Shown: positions 9,294 through 20,299 of the stretch, piece after piece
Layout: each line of letters opens with the position of its first letter
Position numbering within the stretch: position 1 is the first letter of the stretch
Origin: Hofstenia miamia
Taxonomy: Eukaryota > Xenacoelomorpha > Acoela
NCBI GenBank assembly: GCA_004352715.1
Contig: SCFE01000069.1
Span: 1,754,894-1,818,893 of the forward strand
Direction of reading: 5' to 3'
DNA length: 64,000 nucleotides
Notes under the pieces: model-generated
The model's input: the letters and a program-made list of their open reading frames with translations, nothing else
What the model was told of the DNA's origin: nothing
Databases searched by the model: none
Position numbers and translations under genes: made by a program

Positions 9294-10407
9294 GTCTCAC
9301 TATCAATTTCTTCATTTTGTTCTTTTTCATCCTCATCATCTAGCAAGTCTTCTTCTTCAAAATAGGCTTCCTCCTCCTTGATCAAATTCACTTGCTGCTT
9401 GCAATATTTCTTCATGTGGCCTTTCTTACTGCACATTTAGCATTTTAAATCTTTCCTATGTATTATTTTTATTGTGCCATCTTTCAATTTAATTTTTATA
9501 ATCTCATCTCTAGGTTTTTTCATATCTTCTTTTCCTTTTGTTTTGCCATTACTATTTGTCATTGATAATGGTCCTGCTTTTACAGGTGCTGATTTTTCAT
9601 TTATCTGAGCATTGTTTTCCATTGTCACTTGTATGGCTAACCCTTTTCTTATCATTTTGTCTAAGGAATCATCAGCATACCACTTTATCTCAAACTGTTG
9701 TCAAATTGGATCTGACAGTCCCTTGCAAACTTGCAAAAACAAGTCATATTTTGAGTATGTTTGTTCTCTTGAACTTAGTTTTAACAGTCTTTCTACCTGA
9801 GACATGTAATTACATAGATCTTCTCTCTTGTTCATTTTTGTACCATTTAATAACATCTGATATTGGCTTCTAAAGCTTTTGTCATCATAATATTGTTGAT
9901 ACTCTCCCACCAATTTCTTATCATTTCAATCAATCTCTATTTGTTTTGAGATGTTTTCTTCTCTAAAATTTTCCTCATGCATCTGGCTCATAAATTGTTG
10001 TAACTTTTTGCTTTGTGCTTAAATTTCCTTATTAGCTTCTGTTAACTTTTCTATTTATATCTTGTATTGTTTCCTCAATGTGTTTCTCTTTTTCAGCATT
10101 TGCTACTTCCACCTCAAACGTTTGTTGTGCTAATTTTTCTATCTGTATTGTCAGTTCCCTTTGTTCACTATTGTTGTTCTCAATTATACTGGTGAGCTCA
10201 ACTATAGTAAATTCTGTAGTTGTTTGTGCTGGCTGTAGCACTAGTTCTGCTAGGGATGTCTTGCTTTCAGGGGACTTTGTAATGTCTTCTGGGGTTTTTT
10301 GATATTGGGGCATTTGTGTCTTGGCTTTAGCCTTTTGTTTTTTCCTTGAATTTACAAATTGTCACTGATAGTTTTGAGAAAGCATTTCTTTGTTCCCTTT
10401 TAACCAT
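9294..10407 (-). pseudogene. gag: Gag, family 1 copy B, broken
   Basis: Read from an ATG near 10407 to the slippery site. Pieces include a basic N-terminus, a YQKTPED segment near 10300 also seen in family 2 gag (YQKTPDD), a capsid-like block at 9701-9913 (SQYQMLLNGTKMNKREDL..YMSQVERLLKLS) and a C-terminal zinc knuckle near 9390-9440 (CSKKGHMKKYC, with a stop inside the first CX2C). An acidic tail follows, ending in ETLN before the stop at the frameshift site. Several stops and shifts interrupt it. Gag would form the virus-like particle and package the RNA. Confidence 0.75.
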
Positions 10408-10559
10408 TTTTCTTGTGCTTAATTTAGGAGTTACATTTGCTTGTCTTTTTATTGCTTAAAATTCTGGGTTTTAACTGTATTTCTGATAAGGTTTTCTTCA
10501 TAATTTGAAAAGAAAAATCTATCTTTACTCAATTATGTTAGTCACTTGTTCCAGCTTTG
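10408..10559 (-). other. Leader of family 1 copy B
   Basis: The untranslated leader between LTR end (TTCTACA at 10560) and gag. The bases directly after the LTR, AAGCTGGAACAAGTGAC, occupy the primer-binding-site position but do not begin with TGG, so the primer tRNA is not assigned. Confidence 0.45.
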
Positions 10560-11856
10560 TGTAGAATCTTGCCAATCCACTTTTTGCACTGATCTCATTG
10601 TAACTTATTACTTTTCATAGTAAACACAAGAAGTAAACTTGACAAGCTCCTAATTCTCTCCCTCAATTAACTTAATTTAATAAACATTAGCTTTTTCTAA
10701 ATGCACTACTAACAACAACTCATTTACGTAAAGAGTGGTAGATGGAAGAGACTATCAACACCCAAAGTGTTGCCATGCGACTCCAGAGACCTATCAATCA
10801 ACCACAACTATAGCATGCACTTGAAATTCACCAGGAAAACCATCCATGTGATTAGTGTGTGAATAGGAAACTCAGTGATTGTGAACTCATGATTGTTTAA
10901 GAATTTAGTGCATTGATTGTTTTTGTTATTATGCATATGTAAAGATAATTGAATACAGCAACCATGATACTTTAGCCCTACAGATATAGTAATACAAAAG
11001 TCTAGTCCTTCATACATGTAAACAATCAATGCCATTGGCAAGAAAGTGAATGCATAAGTTGGCCAAAGGTCTATGAGATAAAACAATGAGCAACTTAAAT
11101 CTGATACCAAAATAATAATAACTAATAGGTAAATGCATAAGCTAACTAAATTCAATAATGAACAGCCAACTGTAATATAAAACCATAAATAACTAGAATT
11201 CAATAATGAGATAATAGACATTTAGAGCAAAGTAACTGGAATCATAATAACTGACAAGCAATAGGAGTAGGAAAGCTATAACAGAGAAAAACCCCTACAC
11301 CTATTTGTAACCTAAAAGCACTGTAAGGAAATTACAGCTATCACCCTCACCACTGTTGAATAGCTGTTTGTGAGGCTGCTCCAGCATTCCTTTAAACAGA
11401 TGTGGGAACCACTGTACAATTACCTCTAGTACTTAAATGCTTAGCTTTCCATAAATTATGAAATAACCTGACAAGAAAAGAAGTAAATCCAAACTAAATT
11501 CATTCATCACTAATTTCAACAATAGTAACATATGTATAGCACTTTTTAGTAAATAATCAAATACTTGACTACTACCTGTTTGATCAACTCTTGTTTACAA
11601 TTTTCTCTTGTAATTCAGTTCTGCTATTAATTACGCAATGTCAGTGTTAATTAGAGTATGCTGTTTGGATGTCTTTGTTTTTGCCAAATACTGTCAAGTT
11701 AATTTTAAATGTAAAACTGCATAAAACAATTTACAAAACAAATAATCAATCATAATCATGTGTTTGCATATTAATCATTATAATACTTTAGTCTTAGTTA
11801 CATCCATTTTTTCTCTTATTTTGACCACACATGATTATCTGATGGATTATGCCACA
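10560..11856 (-). mobile_element. 5' LTR of family 1 copy B, with insertion
   Basis: On the minus strand it starts TGTGGCATAATCC and ends GATTCTACA, a TG...CA-bounded LTR. It aligns along its length with 12000-12879 except for about 430 extra bases at roughly 10790-11225. That extra stretch carries only a spurious ORF and is unidentified. Confidence 0.8.
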
Positions 11857-11999
11857 TTTGATTAGATTTTCTTTCTTCTGAACTAACCAGATTTGCACAC
11901 TAATTCTAGGTTTTCCTTTATTTTTCAACATTTAGGATTTTCTTTAAATTTCCATTGATTCTCTCTTCTTCACATGTTGGGCACCTGTCACTGTCACCC
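11857..11999 (-). other. 143-bp spacer between two LTR copies
   Basis: On the minus strand it follows the LTR end TTCTACA with GGGTGACAGTGACAGGTGCC, the position of a primer-binding site, and then runs into the next LTR start. It differs from the leader at 10408-10559. Confidence 0.5.
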
Positions 12000-12879
12000 T
12001 GTAGAATCTTGCCAATACTAATTTCACAGTTATTGATGAGTTGCTATTCCATTCTCAGGGTATATGTGATGTTTAGGATGTGACAGATTCCTAATCTTCT
12101 CAACCTAACTTGTTGTATAGTTAATTAACTGAATTAATATGCATTAGCAATCCTAGATGCTTAACTAATCATGAACTATTTAGCTTGAGAGCAGTGAATG
12201 GAAGACAGTGTTTAAACCTTGTACTGTTCTATGCACATCCAGAGACATCTTTGTTGGTAACAGCTCCAGCTTTTATAATCATAATAATCTGCAAGCAGTG
12301 AAAGATAGGAAAGCTATAATGGGTAAAATCCCTATCCCTATTCATAACCTATAAGCACAATCAGAAATCTACAGCTACTGCCCTCACCATGCTTTTGAAA
12401 GGCTGATGATGAGGCTGCTCCAGAATTACTATAATTGTATTCAGGGACCATTGTACAATTACTCTAGTGCTTGAATGTTTAGCTTTCCATGTAACTATTA
12501 AATAACATGACAAAAAGTGAATCCAATAAAATGTGTTCATCAATTATTCTAACAATCAGCATATATTTATAGCACATTTAAGTAAATAATCAAACACTTG
12601 GCTAGTACCTGTTGATTGAAGCTTGTTTACAATTGTCCCTCACGTTTTGAGTTCTGCTTTAATTACGCAACATCAGTGTTAATTATTGTACACTGTTTGG
12701 TTGTCTTAATGTTTGCCAAATACTACCAAGTTAATTTAAATATCTAACTGCTTCAAACATTTTACAAATTAAATAATCTATCATGTTGTACAATTTTATT
12801 AATATTACATTTTAGTCTTAGTTACTTCCATTCTTTTTCTCATTTTGACCACACATGGCTTCTGATGGATTATGCCACA
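12000..12879 (-). mobile_element. Second, upstream family 1 LTR
   Basis: 880 bases bounded by TGTGGCATAATCC and GATTCTACA on the minus strand, matching 10560-11856. Two direct LTRs separated by a leader-sized remnant suggest insertion of one element close to another, or recombination that left a solo LTR plus a short leader. Confidence 0.8.
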
Positions 12880-13589
12880 CTATTTACATTTAGTATTTCT
12901 CTTTCCAATCTATATGTTTTTTGGTTTTTTAATCTATTTATGTTATGCATTACTGATTTATTCAACAATATTCATTAATGAATTATATTTTTTCAACATA
13001 CATGCTCTTTGATTTAAACTAAATTATACACATCGATTTTTGCTAAGTTTTTGTTTAATTGCATTTGAATTGAATAGAATTATTTATATATAAATTTTTT
13101 TTATGAATGTTGAATTATTAGAACTCAAATTGTTTTAAAAACTTTCGTATAATTTCTAAATTTGCAATTGACTGAGTGGAATTATTTAGATATAATAATT
13201 ATTAACTAACAATTACATTACAAATTTTGAATTATTAAAACTCAAATTGTTTTAATTTGCTTTTTTTTAATTTCTTATTTTTAACTAACAATGTGAATTT
13301 AAAAACTGTTTTCACTATATAAAATATTACTTTGAAAAATTGTCATCAACCATGAATAACATTCATACCATTGTATTTATGCATTAAAGTTACAAAAGAA
13401 GAAAACCCATGTAATGTATAAATCTGTGCAGTCATAACCCTCTTCTTCTGCCCCTTACTACTGCTTGACCAAATTTGAACTTAAATATTATTGACAACAT
13501 ATGCATTTGAATTAAACAATGTGATAATATTTTGTATTATAATCAGTAATGAGATGCATCATCATATACTTGTGCAAAATAGATTATTT
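12880..13589. other. A+T-rich intergenic sequence
   Basis: No gene seen. A motif around TTTTGAATTATTARAACTCAAATTG occurs near 13110 and 13225, a short direct duplication. Confidence 0.5.
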
Positions 13590-13981
13590 TAAAGGAGCAA
13601 TTAGAAGTTTTAGACAGGAGGATGTGATGTTTTGAAATAATATTTGTAAAGAGGAATTAGCAATATTGAAAGTTTGAAAGACAGAGTGCATTTATCAATT
13701 GTTTGTGGTTATTATTTGAAATATTTCTGAGATGATAAAGATACCAGACGCCATTTTTTTAATTTTAGCTATTAAGAATTGTTTGCAATTTAAATCATTG
13801 TCAATTTCAACACCTAAATAGTTAATAGATTTGCTTTGTTTATTGGTACATTATTTAATTTATGTTCTATGTTTTTTGTGAGATTTCTGTTTGACTTAGG
13901 GGAGAATATTATAATATTAAATTTTAAATGTCATATTGATGATTTTAGTTGCATTAAAGGCATTTATATCAGTACTTATAA
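13590..13981 (-). pseudogene. Non-LTR retrotransposon RT fragment (CR1/Jockey-like)
   Basis: The minus strand encodes IIIFSPKSNRNLTKNIEHKL and then a segment with many stops, matching the region after the catalytic box of the element at 55990-56270 (QFIIFSPKEQRNLINDIELK). It is 5'-truncated exactly where the LTR/primer-site repeat begins (13981). Confidence 0.65.
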
Positions 13982-14500
13982 TATAGCATCTGCTACCAAG
14001 CATCAAGATGGGTTGCATGGTTCTTTTAAACTATTGTCTCACTTCAACCACAGGTAGAGATGTACTCATATTAGCTATTTCATGTATCTATTTCTGCTAT
14101 CCATCTTATAACCAAAATAACTGAATACTATTTAGGTACACTGCCATCATAGCTCTGCTCTGTAGATGATGTTCCTTGGCCTCTGGCCAACTCTGATCTC
14201 TGCATCCTTTCATTTGTTTTTCCACAGCTGATTTAAGTGGATTCAAACCTCAGCTCAACAAAGTTCTTATGTGTTCCCTATCCTAGCTCAGTGTAGTTCT
14301 CAATGTAAATTGTAACTGACTTAAACTCAATTTGTATCATGTACTTAATTCACTTCACAACCTTGCAATGTCACTAGCTGCTTAATAATTATCACTTTAG
14401 CCATTACCAAAAACTATTGTCTTTAATTAAGTTAAATTAATTAAGTTACTTAATAACTTGCAGCTTCCTACCTTACATATAAATAACATAATACATGCTT
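13982..14500 (-). mobile_element. Repeat A (LTR-like) with primer-site motif, inverted copy
   Basis: This is the reverse complement of 8090-8632, with close identity over about 500 bases. On the minus strand it ends in GCTTGGTAGCAGATGCTA. It runs leftward into a non-LTR fragment instead of a leader, and is cut on the right by a gap. Confidence 0.75.
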
Positions 14501-15500
14501 NNNNNNNNNNNNNNNNNNNNNNNNNNNNNNNNNNNNNNNNNNNNNNNNNNNNNNNNNNNNNNNNNNNNNNNNNNNNNNNNNNNNNNNNNNNNNNNNNNNN
14601 NNNNNNNNNNNNNNNNNNNNNNNNNNNNNNNNNNNNNNNNNNNNNNNNNNNNNNNNNNNNNNNNNNNNNNNNNNNNNNNNNNNNNNNNNNNNNNNNNNNN
14701 NNNNNNNNNNNNNNNNNNNNNNNNNNNNNNNNNNNNNNNNNNNNNNNNNNNNNNNNNNNNNNNNNNNNNNNNNNNNNNNNNNNNNNNNNNNNNNNNNNNN
14801 NNNNNNNNNNNNNNNNNNNNNNNNNNNNNNNNNNNNNNNNNNNNNNNNNNNNNNNNNNNNNNNNNNNNNNNNNNNNNNNNNNNNNNNNNNNNNNNNNNNN
14901 NNNNNNNNNNNNNNNNNNNNNNNNNNNNNNNNNNNNNNNNNNNNNNNNNNNNNNNNNNNNNNNNNNNNNNNNNNNNNNNNNNNNNNNNNNNNNNNNNNNN
15001 NNNNNNNNNNNNNNNNNNNNNNNNNNNNNNNNNNNNNNNNNNNNNNNNNNNNNNNNNNNNNNNNNNNNNNNNNNNNNNNNNNNNNNNNNNNNNNNNNNNN
15101 NNNNNNNNNNNNNNNNNNNNNNNNNNNNNNNNNNNNNNNNNNNNNNNNNNNNNNNNNNNNNNNNNNNNNNNNNNNNNNNNNNNNNNNNNNNNNNNNNNNN
15201 NNNNNNNNNNNNNNNNNNNNNNNNNNNNNNNNNNNNNNNNNNNNNNNNNNNNNNNNNNNNNNNNNNNNNNNNNNNNNNNNNNNNNNNNNNNNNNNNNNNN
15301 NNNNNNNNNNNNNNNNNNNNNNNNNNNNNNNNNNNNNNNNNNNNNNNNNNNNNNNNNNNNNNNNNNNNNNNNNNNNNNNNNNNNNNNNNNNNNNNNNNNN
15401 NNNNNNNNNNNNNNNNNNNNNNNNNNNNNNNNNNNNNNNNNNNNNNNNNNNNNNNNNNNNNNNNNNNNNNNNNNNNNNNNNNNNNNNNNNNNNNNNNNNN
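14501..15500. other. Assembly gap (1000 N)
   Basis: A round-number placeholder of unknown true size. Confidence 1.
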
Positions 15501-16010
15501 CTCCTGTACATAAAGATAATTCTTCCAACATTTAAGTTTGTAATAAATGAAAGTTATGTATGAATGTACTGACAAACTTTGCAGAGAAACATTTTTAACT
15601 TGTAAAGACACTCATTCTCAGACTTTTATTAAATGTTTATGAAAGTTATATGTATATATGGATAAATATAACTTTTGTATATATACATACAATATAAGTT
15701 CTGTTAAATATAAAACAATTTCTGGGTAATAACAAGAATTTATGAAATTTAATACTAATGCTATTATTCAGTGTACATAACAAGTTCATTAACAAAAAAT
15801 ATATGATTATTTCAATATACTAGTCCTTTCAATGGCCTAAAACTACAAACGTACACTTTAAAATTATTTATAGTTTGACCATATAATGTATGAATATTCA
15901 CATTTTTTAACCACACTTCTTCATTATTCTTGAATTCATTGCGGGTTATGGTTCATCCCTTAGCACACGTCAATCAATTTTTACACATGTATGTTAATGC
16001 TTTTTTTGGA
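15501..16010. other. A+T-rich sequence without a gene
   Basis: Nothing recognised. It borders the minisatellite on its right. Confidence 0.5.
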
Positions 16011-16530
16011 GGGAAAAACTAAATGTACCAAGGGCAGAAACTAAACACACAGGGGAAAAACTAAATGTACCAAAAACTAAATGTACCAAGGACAGAAACT
16101 AAAAACACAAGGGAAAAACTAAATGTACCAAGGGCAGAAACTAAACACATAGGGGAAAAACTAAATGTACCAAGGACAGAAACTATAAACACAAGGGAAA
16201 ACTAAATGTACCAAGGGCAGAAACTAAACACACAAGGGAAAAACTAAATGTACCAAGGACAGAAACTAAAAACACAAGGGAAAAACTAAATGTACCAAAT
16301 GCAGAAACTAAACACATAGAGGAAAAACTAAATGTACCAAGGAGAGAAACTAAAAACACAAGGGAAAAACTAAGTGTACCAAGGGCAGAAACTAAACACA
16401 TAGGGGAAAAACTAAATGTACCAAGGACAAAAACTAAAAACAAGGGAAAAACTAAATGTACCAAGGGCAGAAACTAAAAATATAGGGGAAAAACTAAATG
16501 TACAAAGGACAAAAACTAAAAACAAACCAT
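16011..16530. repeat. Minisatellite, about 12 units of about 42 bp, alternating two unit types
   Basis: Units begin GGGAAAAACTAAATGTACCA. One type continues with GGGCAGAAACTAAACACATA, the other with GGACAGAAACTAAAAACACAA, and they alternate, giving a higher-order period of about 83 bp. One unit contains an extra AAACTAAATGTACCA. The 93-residue minus-strand ORF here is only the repeat read in frame. Confidence 0.92.
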
Positions 16531-16951
16531 TAACGTTTCGAAATACAAAAAACTCTGAATATACAACTAGAAATTATTGAATTTAAGTGTATGTATGTTT
16601 TTCTTTCTCGTTTTTTAAAGTTTATGCTAAAACTGTCATAAAATTTGCATTTTGTTAAATGTCTATGACGAAAAGATGTCTTCATTTTGAAAGATTATTC
16701 AGTTTTTGCAATGATTCAAGTGGTGACTGTTGACTTAATGTAAGTCATTTTTGTATTTTAATAAGTTAATATTACAAATTTTGTTTCATGTGATTACGAA
16801 TTACTATAAAATTTGATAATGTTTGTACATGTTTAATATCCTTGCCAACAAAAATTTTTATTAGACTTGATGAAAATATATTTTATTAAAGGGAATTGCT
16901 TCTAATGACACATCATTCTGAAAACTTCATAGAGAAAATAAATCCAAAAAT
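16525..16951. repeat. Right arm of the large inverted repeat
   Basis: Reverse complement of 1-425. It starts exactly where the minisatellite stops. Beyond 16951 the partner sequence would lie left of the window, so the true end is not known. Confidence 0.8.
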
Positions 16952-18044
16952 AAAACCTAAAACATTACAAATTTTTCTTTCAAATATTTTGATTATTAGC
17001 GATTTTTTAGAATATAATTTCGAGATCTATACATTTAGAAATGTAAATTTGAGGTGTATGCAAAGTCAAAACATTATGCAAAACGAATATTTGTTAATTG
17101 TGTTTAAACATATACTAGTGAAACCATAACAAAAGGAAACACTTCAAATGTATTGAACTTATAGCAATACATCAAAATCTGAAGCTAAATCTAGTAATAA
17201 ATATACATATTTTAGAGTCTCAAATAGTAGAAAAATGCTTGGAAATCCAAAATATATTGGCATTTTCTCCAATGCTATGTCTTTGAAACTCTAACAAAAT
17301 CAGATTTATTTTTAAAAATTCTCAGTCTCTATATGATTTTAAAACATTTATTAGGAAAATTGAGTTAAAATCCGGTTTGCCTAATTGCATATTGCGAGAT
17401 ACAAATTTTTTTTTGAATACAATGAGTAAATCACCTTGAAGAAGTTTTTACTTCATTTTATCTGCTTCTGATAATAGTAATTTAAGTTATTTATTTCTAT
17501 ATTTAGAAAATGTTCCAATGTTTTTTGACACCTAATATACAAAATGTAGTTTAACTCATTTAATGATTGCTGGTGTGTTTTTAAAATCTCATAAACATTT
17601 ACAAGTATATTTTAATTAAATTAAGTTTTAAGTACTATATGTATACTTAAATTTATTTTATATAGCTCTGATATTCATTTTCAATTAAAAAATTTGCTTC
17701 TTTTCATGCAAACTGTGTACAACTATGTGTTTTGTAAAATCAATCAATTTAATCATTTTTGCGTTAATGTAGTCTTTTATGAAAATGTGTTTGTCTTTTC
17801 ATAATTAAAAATTTTTTGTGAGTTTCTTGACATCTAATTGATTCCTTTTTAAATGGCGTTATGTATTCACTTGCGATTATCAAAATTTTCTCATTGACTG
17901 AAGAGAAATGTGAATATTAACACTTTCCCAATAATTATAAAGTTTTTATTTTAAAATTCAAAAGCTATGATACAACTTCAAGTAATTAACATTCATTGAT
18001 TTGTAGAATGTTTTAACATTTATATTTAAATTAAATATCCCAAA
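16952..18044. other. A+T-rich sequence without a gene
   Basis: No coding or structural signal recognised. It may be partly further inverted-repeat arm, which cannot be tested because the partner lies outside the window. Confidence 0.4.
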
Positions 18045-18252
18045 GGCAAGTAATTTTTTTGAAAGGACAAAACAAATCATCAAAGGGAAAATATTTTTGT
18101 TAAAAGGAAAAAACAAATCATCAAAAGGAAAATATTTTTTTCAAAAGGACAAAACAAATCATCAAAAGAAAATATTTTTTTTGAAAGAACAAAGCAAATC
18201 ATCAAAGGAAAATATTTTTTTCAAAAGGACAAAACAATTCACCAAAAGAAAA
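18045..18252. repeat. Minisatellite, about 5 units of about 42 bp
   Basis: Units of the form AAAAGGACAAAACAAATCATC followed by AAAAGGAAAATATTTTTTT. It directly adjoins a second, different array. Confidence 0.88.
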
Positions 18253-18640
18253 AATGTATAAAATGGAAAACCCATGTAAAAGTCTTTAAATGTGTAAAAA
18301 TAAGTCACAAACGTGAAAAACGTCAAAAAAGAAATGTAATTTACAAATATGAAAAACTTTGGAAAAGAAATGTAAGTCATAAATGTAAAAAACTTTGGAA
18401 AACAAATGTAAATCACAAAAGTAAAAAAAACGTCAAAAAAGAAATATAAGTCACAAAAGTAAAAAAAAATGCTGGAAAAGAAATGTAAGACACAAACGTG
18501 AAAAAATGCTCAGAAAAGAAATGTAAGTCACAAAAGTAAAAAATGTTGGAAAAGAAATGTAAGTCACAAATGTGAAAAAACGTTGGAAAAGAAATGTAAG
18601 TCACAAACATGGAAAAATTTTGTAAAAGAAATTTAAGTTC
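18253..18640. repeat. Minisatellite, about 9-10 units of about 37 bp
   Basis: Units of the form GTAAGTCACAAAAGTAAAAA followed by TGTTGGAAAAGAAAT, with drift in the middle. The minus-strand ORFs across 18162-18610 encode only FVTYISFPTFF-type repeats and are not genes. Confidence 0.9.
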
Positions 18641-19208
18641 CTTTATGTAGCAACATACAAGCTAATTCAAGTCTTTGCTATGTCAAAAATAGTATAAACA
18701 ATTTTGTTGTATGTATATTTGTATATGTATATCTGTTTAGATTCATACTTTAAAGAAGAAAAACGTTGCTCCTACAAAAAACTTTTGCTGTATGTCTCAT
18801 GCAAAAGTATGATAATTAATCTATATATTTCAATAAATAATTTGTTTAGATTTTTTGATTAAAAGTCTGCTATATGCCTCTAATCAATTTTTTGAAAAGC
18901 TTTTGTATTCATTCAACTTTGTATGTACATCTACATTCTCATTGTATAATAAATGGTATTATTAAATTTAATAAAGTAGCGGTTACTTTATTTCATTCAT
19001 CATCCCCTCATGCTAAATTTGAAAGTGAATTGTATGTTAAATTAATAGCTAGGTAGAACATTACATTTATCAGTTTAGAGAATACTATAGATTTTCACCT
19101 ATTTACAAAGGAAATGTAGGAGTTTAAATTTTTTATATTAAAACAAATGTTTATGAAATGTAATAATTTATCCAACATAAAACTAGTACATGTAGAATGA
19201 AGGCAAAA
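18641..19208. other. A+T-rich sequence without a gene
   Basis: No gene recognised. Confidence 0.4.
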
Positions 19209-19760
19209 CTATACATTTTCAATTTACTAAACTGTAATACAATACGTTTTGCAATAGCACTATTCCCAATCCCCATGTCATCTTTGCGGAAAAGTTTTTT
19301 ATTGATCAAAACCTTGTAATTTTGACCCAATGCACTGATGTAGCATTTAGGCAGAAAATAATAAACACCATTATTGAAGTCTAATCTTTACTGTAACACC
19401 ATATCTTGTGTTCAACTGAACAGTGTCTTCAATTGTTAGCCAAAGTTTTTTCAGAAGTTCACTAGCAGGACTTGCAGTTGAAAAAATACATTGTGATGAC
19501 TGGGAATTGACATCATTTAAACATTTTAAAACATTGTCATCTTCACTAGTGTTGGAGATTGGGAAGACAATTGCATTATTAATTGCAGGACGTCCTCACT
19601 TGTGTTGAGTCTTTCGTTTTTCTTTTACAGGTGCAGGAGGAAGGGCCATCATCTCCTGTGTTAGTGGATTATATTTGGACGCTGGTTGTGGGGTTGTACA
19701 TAACTCATCAAATAGATTGCCAAGTGAACCAGATGCTATGATTTCAACAGACATTGCCAT
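19209..19760 (-). pseudogene. Family X protein, degenerate copy 1, function unknown
   Basis: Read on the minus strand from an ATG at 19760 or 19754, this encodes a protein of about 180 residues with at least one stop and frame changes. It parallels 32357-32900 over its whole length. Shared blocks are the start MSVE, SGSLGNLFDEL, a basic KRK patch near residue 50, SPASE..KKLWLTI, VQLNTRY and NGVYYFLP, and a Lys-rich end. No known domain, signal peptide or membrane segment was recognised. No intron is needed to align the two copies, which suggests a repeated or retro/viral-type gene rather than an ordinary host gene. Homology between the copies is clear; the function is not assigned. Confidence 0.6.
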
Positions 19761-20289
19761 AAGAAAAATTAATTTGTGTAAAAGAAAAATAATGATTTTA
19801 CCTCATGATTTTGGTGAATATATAGATTGTTTAATCAGTCAACACACCATGACGTCACTAAAACACCCTGGCAATTTCCATGTTTAATGTAAAATAAGTA
19901 TGTAAACTAAATAATTGTGATATTTCCAATGTCATAATTGTTAATAAAAAGCAAGTATGTAAACTAAATTAGGCCACGTACATAAGCAAGTAAACAAATT
20001 AGTTACATTTTAAACAATAGACTGCAAATAATTCTAATCTCATGGGATTTTTGAATTATTAATTATGTAATTGCAAAAGTGTATATGCACAAAAAAATTG
20101 GCTACATTTTAAACAATAGACTACAAACAAATGTATTTGCCAACAAATATTATAACAAAAGAGAATATGTTCCAATGACGTCAGATATACACCCCCGTCA
20201 TAATACATGGCCCAGCAGAGGCTAAATGTCATCTCTCGACCCATCAGAATCAAAGTTAAAATACAACCCAATTCATACTACTCCTTACT
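19761..20289 (-). promoter_or_regulatory. Conserved upstream region of family X copy 1
   Basis: Upstream of the start (minus strand) are a TATA-like CTATATATTC near 19817-19826 and a palindromic TGACGTCA at 19850-19857, both at the same distance from the ATG as in copy 2. The intervening GTGTTGACTGATTAAACAA is also nearly identical. A second TGACGTCA lies at about 20174-20181. The segment borders the truncated 3' end of the family 2 element. Confidence 0.55.
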
Positions 20290-20299
20290 TTTTTGCCAA

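Noticed and set aside
10808-11221. 137-codon minus-strand ORF, hydrophobic, membrane-protein-like
   Set aside because: It coincides with the extra 430 bases in one LTR, has A+T-driven Leu/Ile/Tyr content and no partner in the other LTR.
14427-15611. Long ORFs across 14.4-15.6, 39.9-41.0, 47.8-49.0, 51.3-52.4 and 57.2-57.9 kb
   Set aside because: They are almost entirely N, or N plus TA repeats giving YIYIY, so they carry no coding evidence.
16183-16464. 93-codon minus-strand ORF with repeats LVFLVSVLGTFSFS
   Set aside because: It is the 42-bp minisatellite read in a frame without stops.
16011-16530. CRISPR array
   Set aside because: Units are contiguous and wholly repeated, with no unique spacers, and the DNA is eukaryotic.
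18162-18610. Repetitive minus-strand ORFs resembling FVTYISFPTFF repeats
   Set aside because: Produced by the 37- and 42-bp minisatellites.
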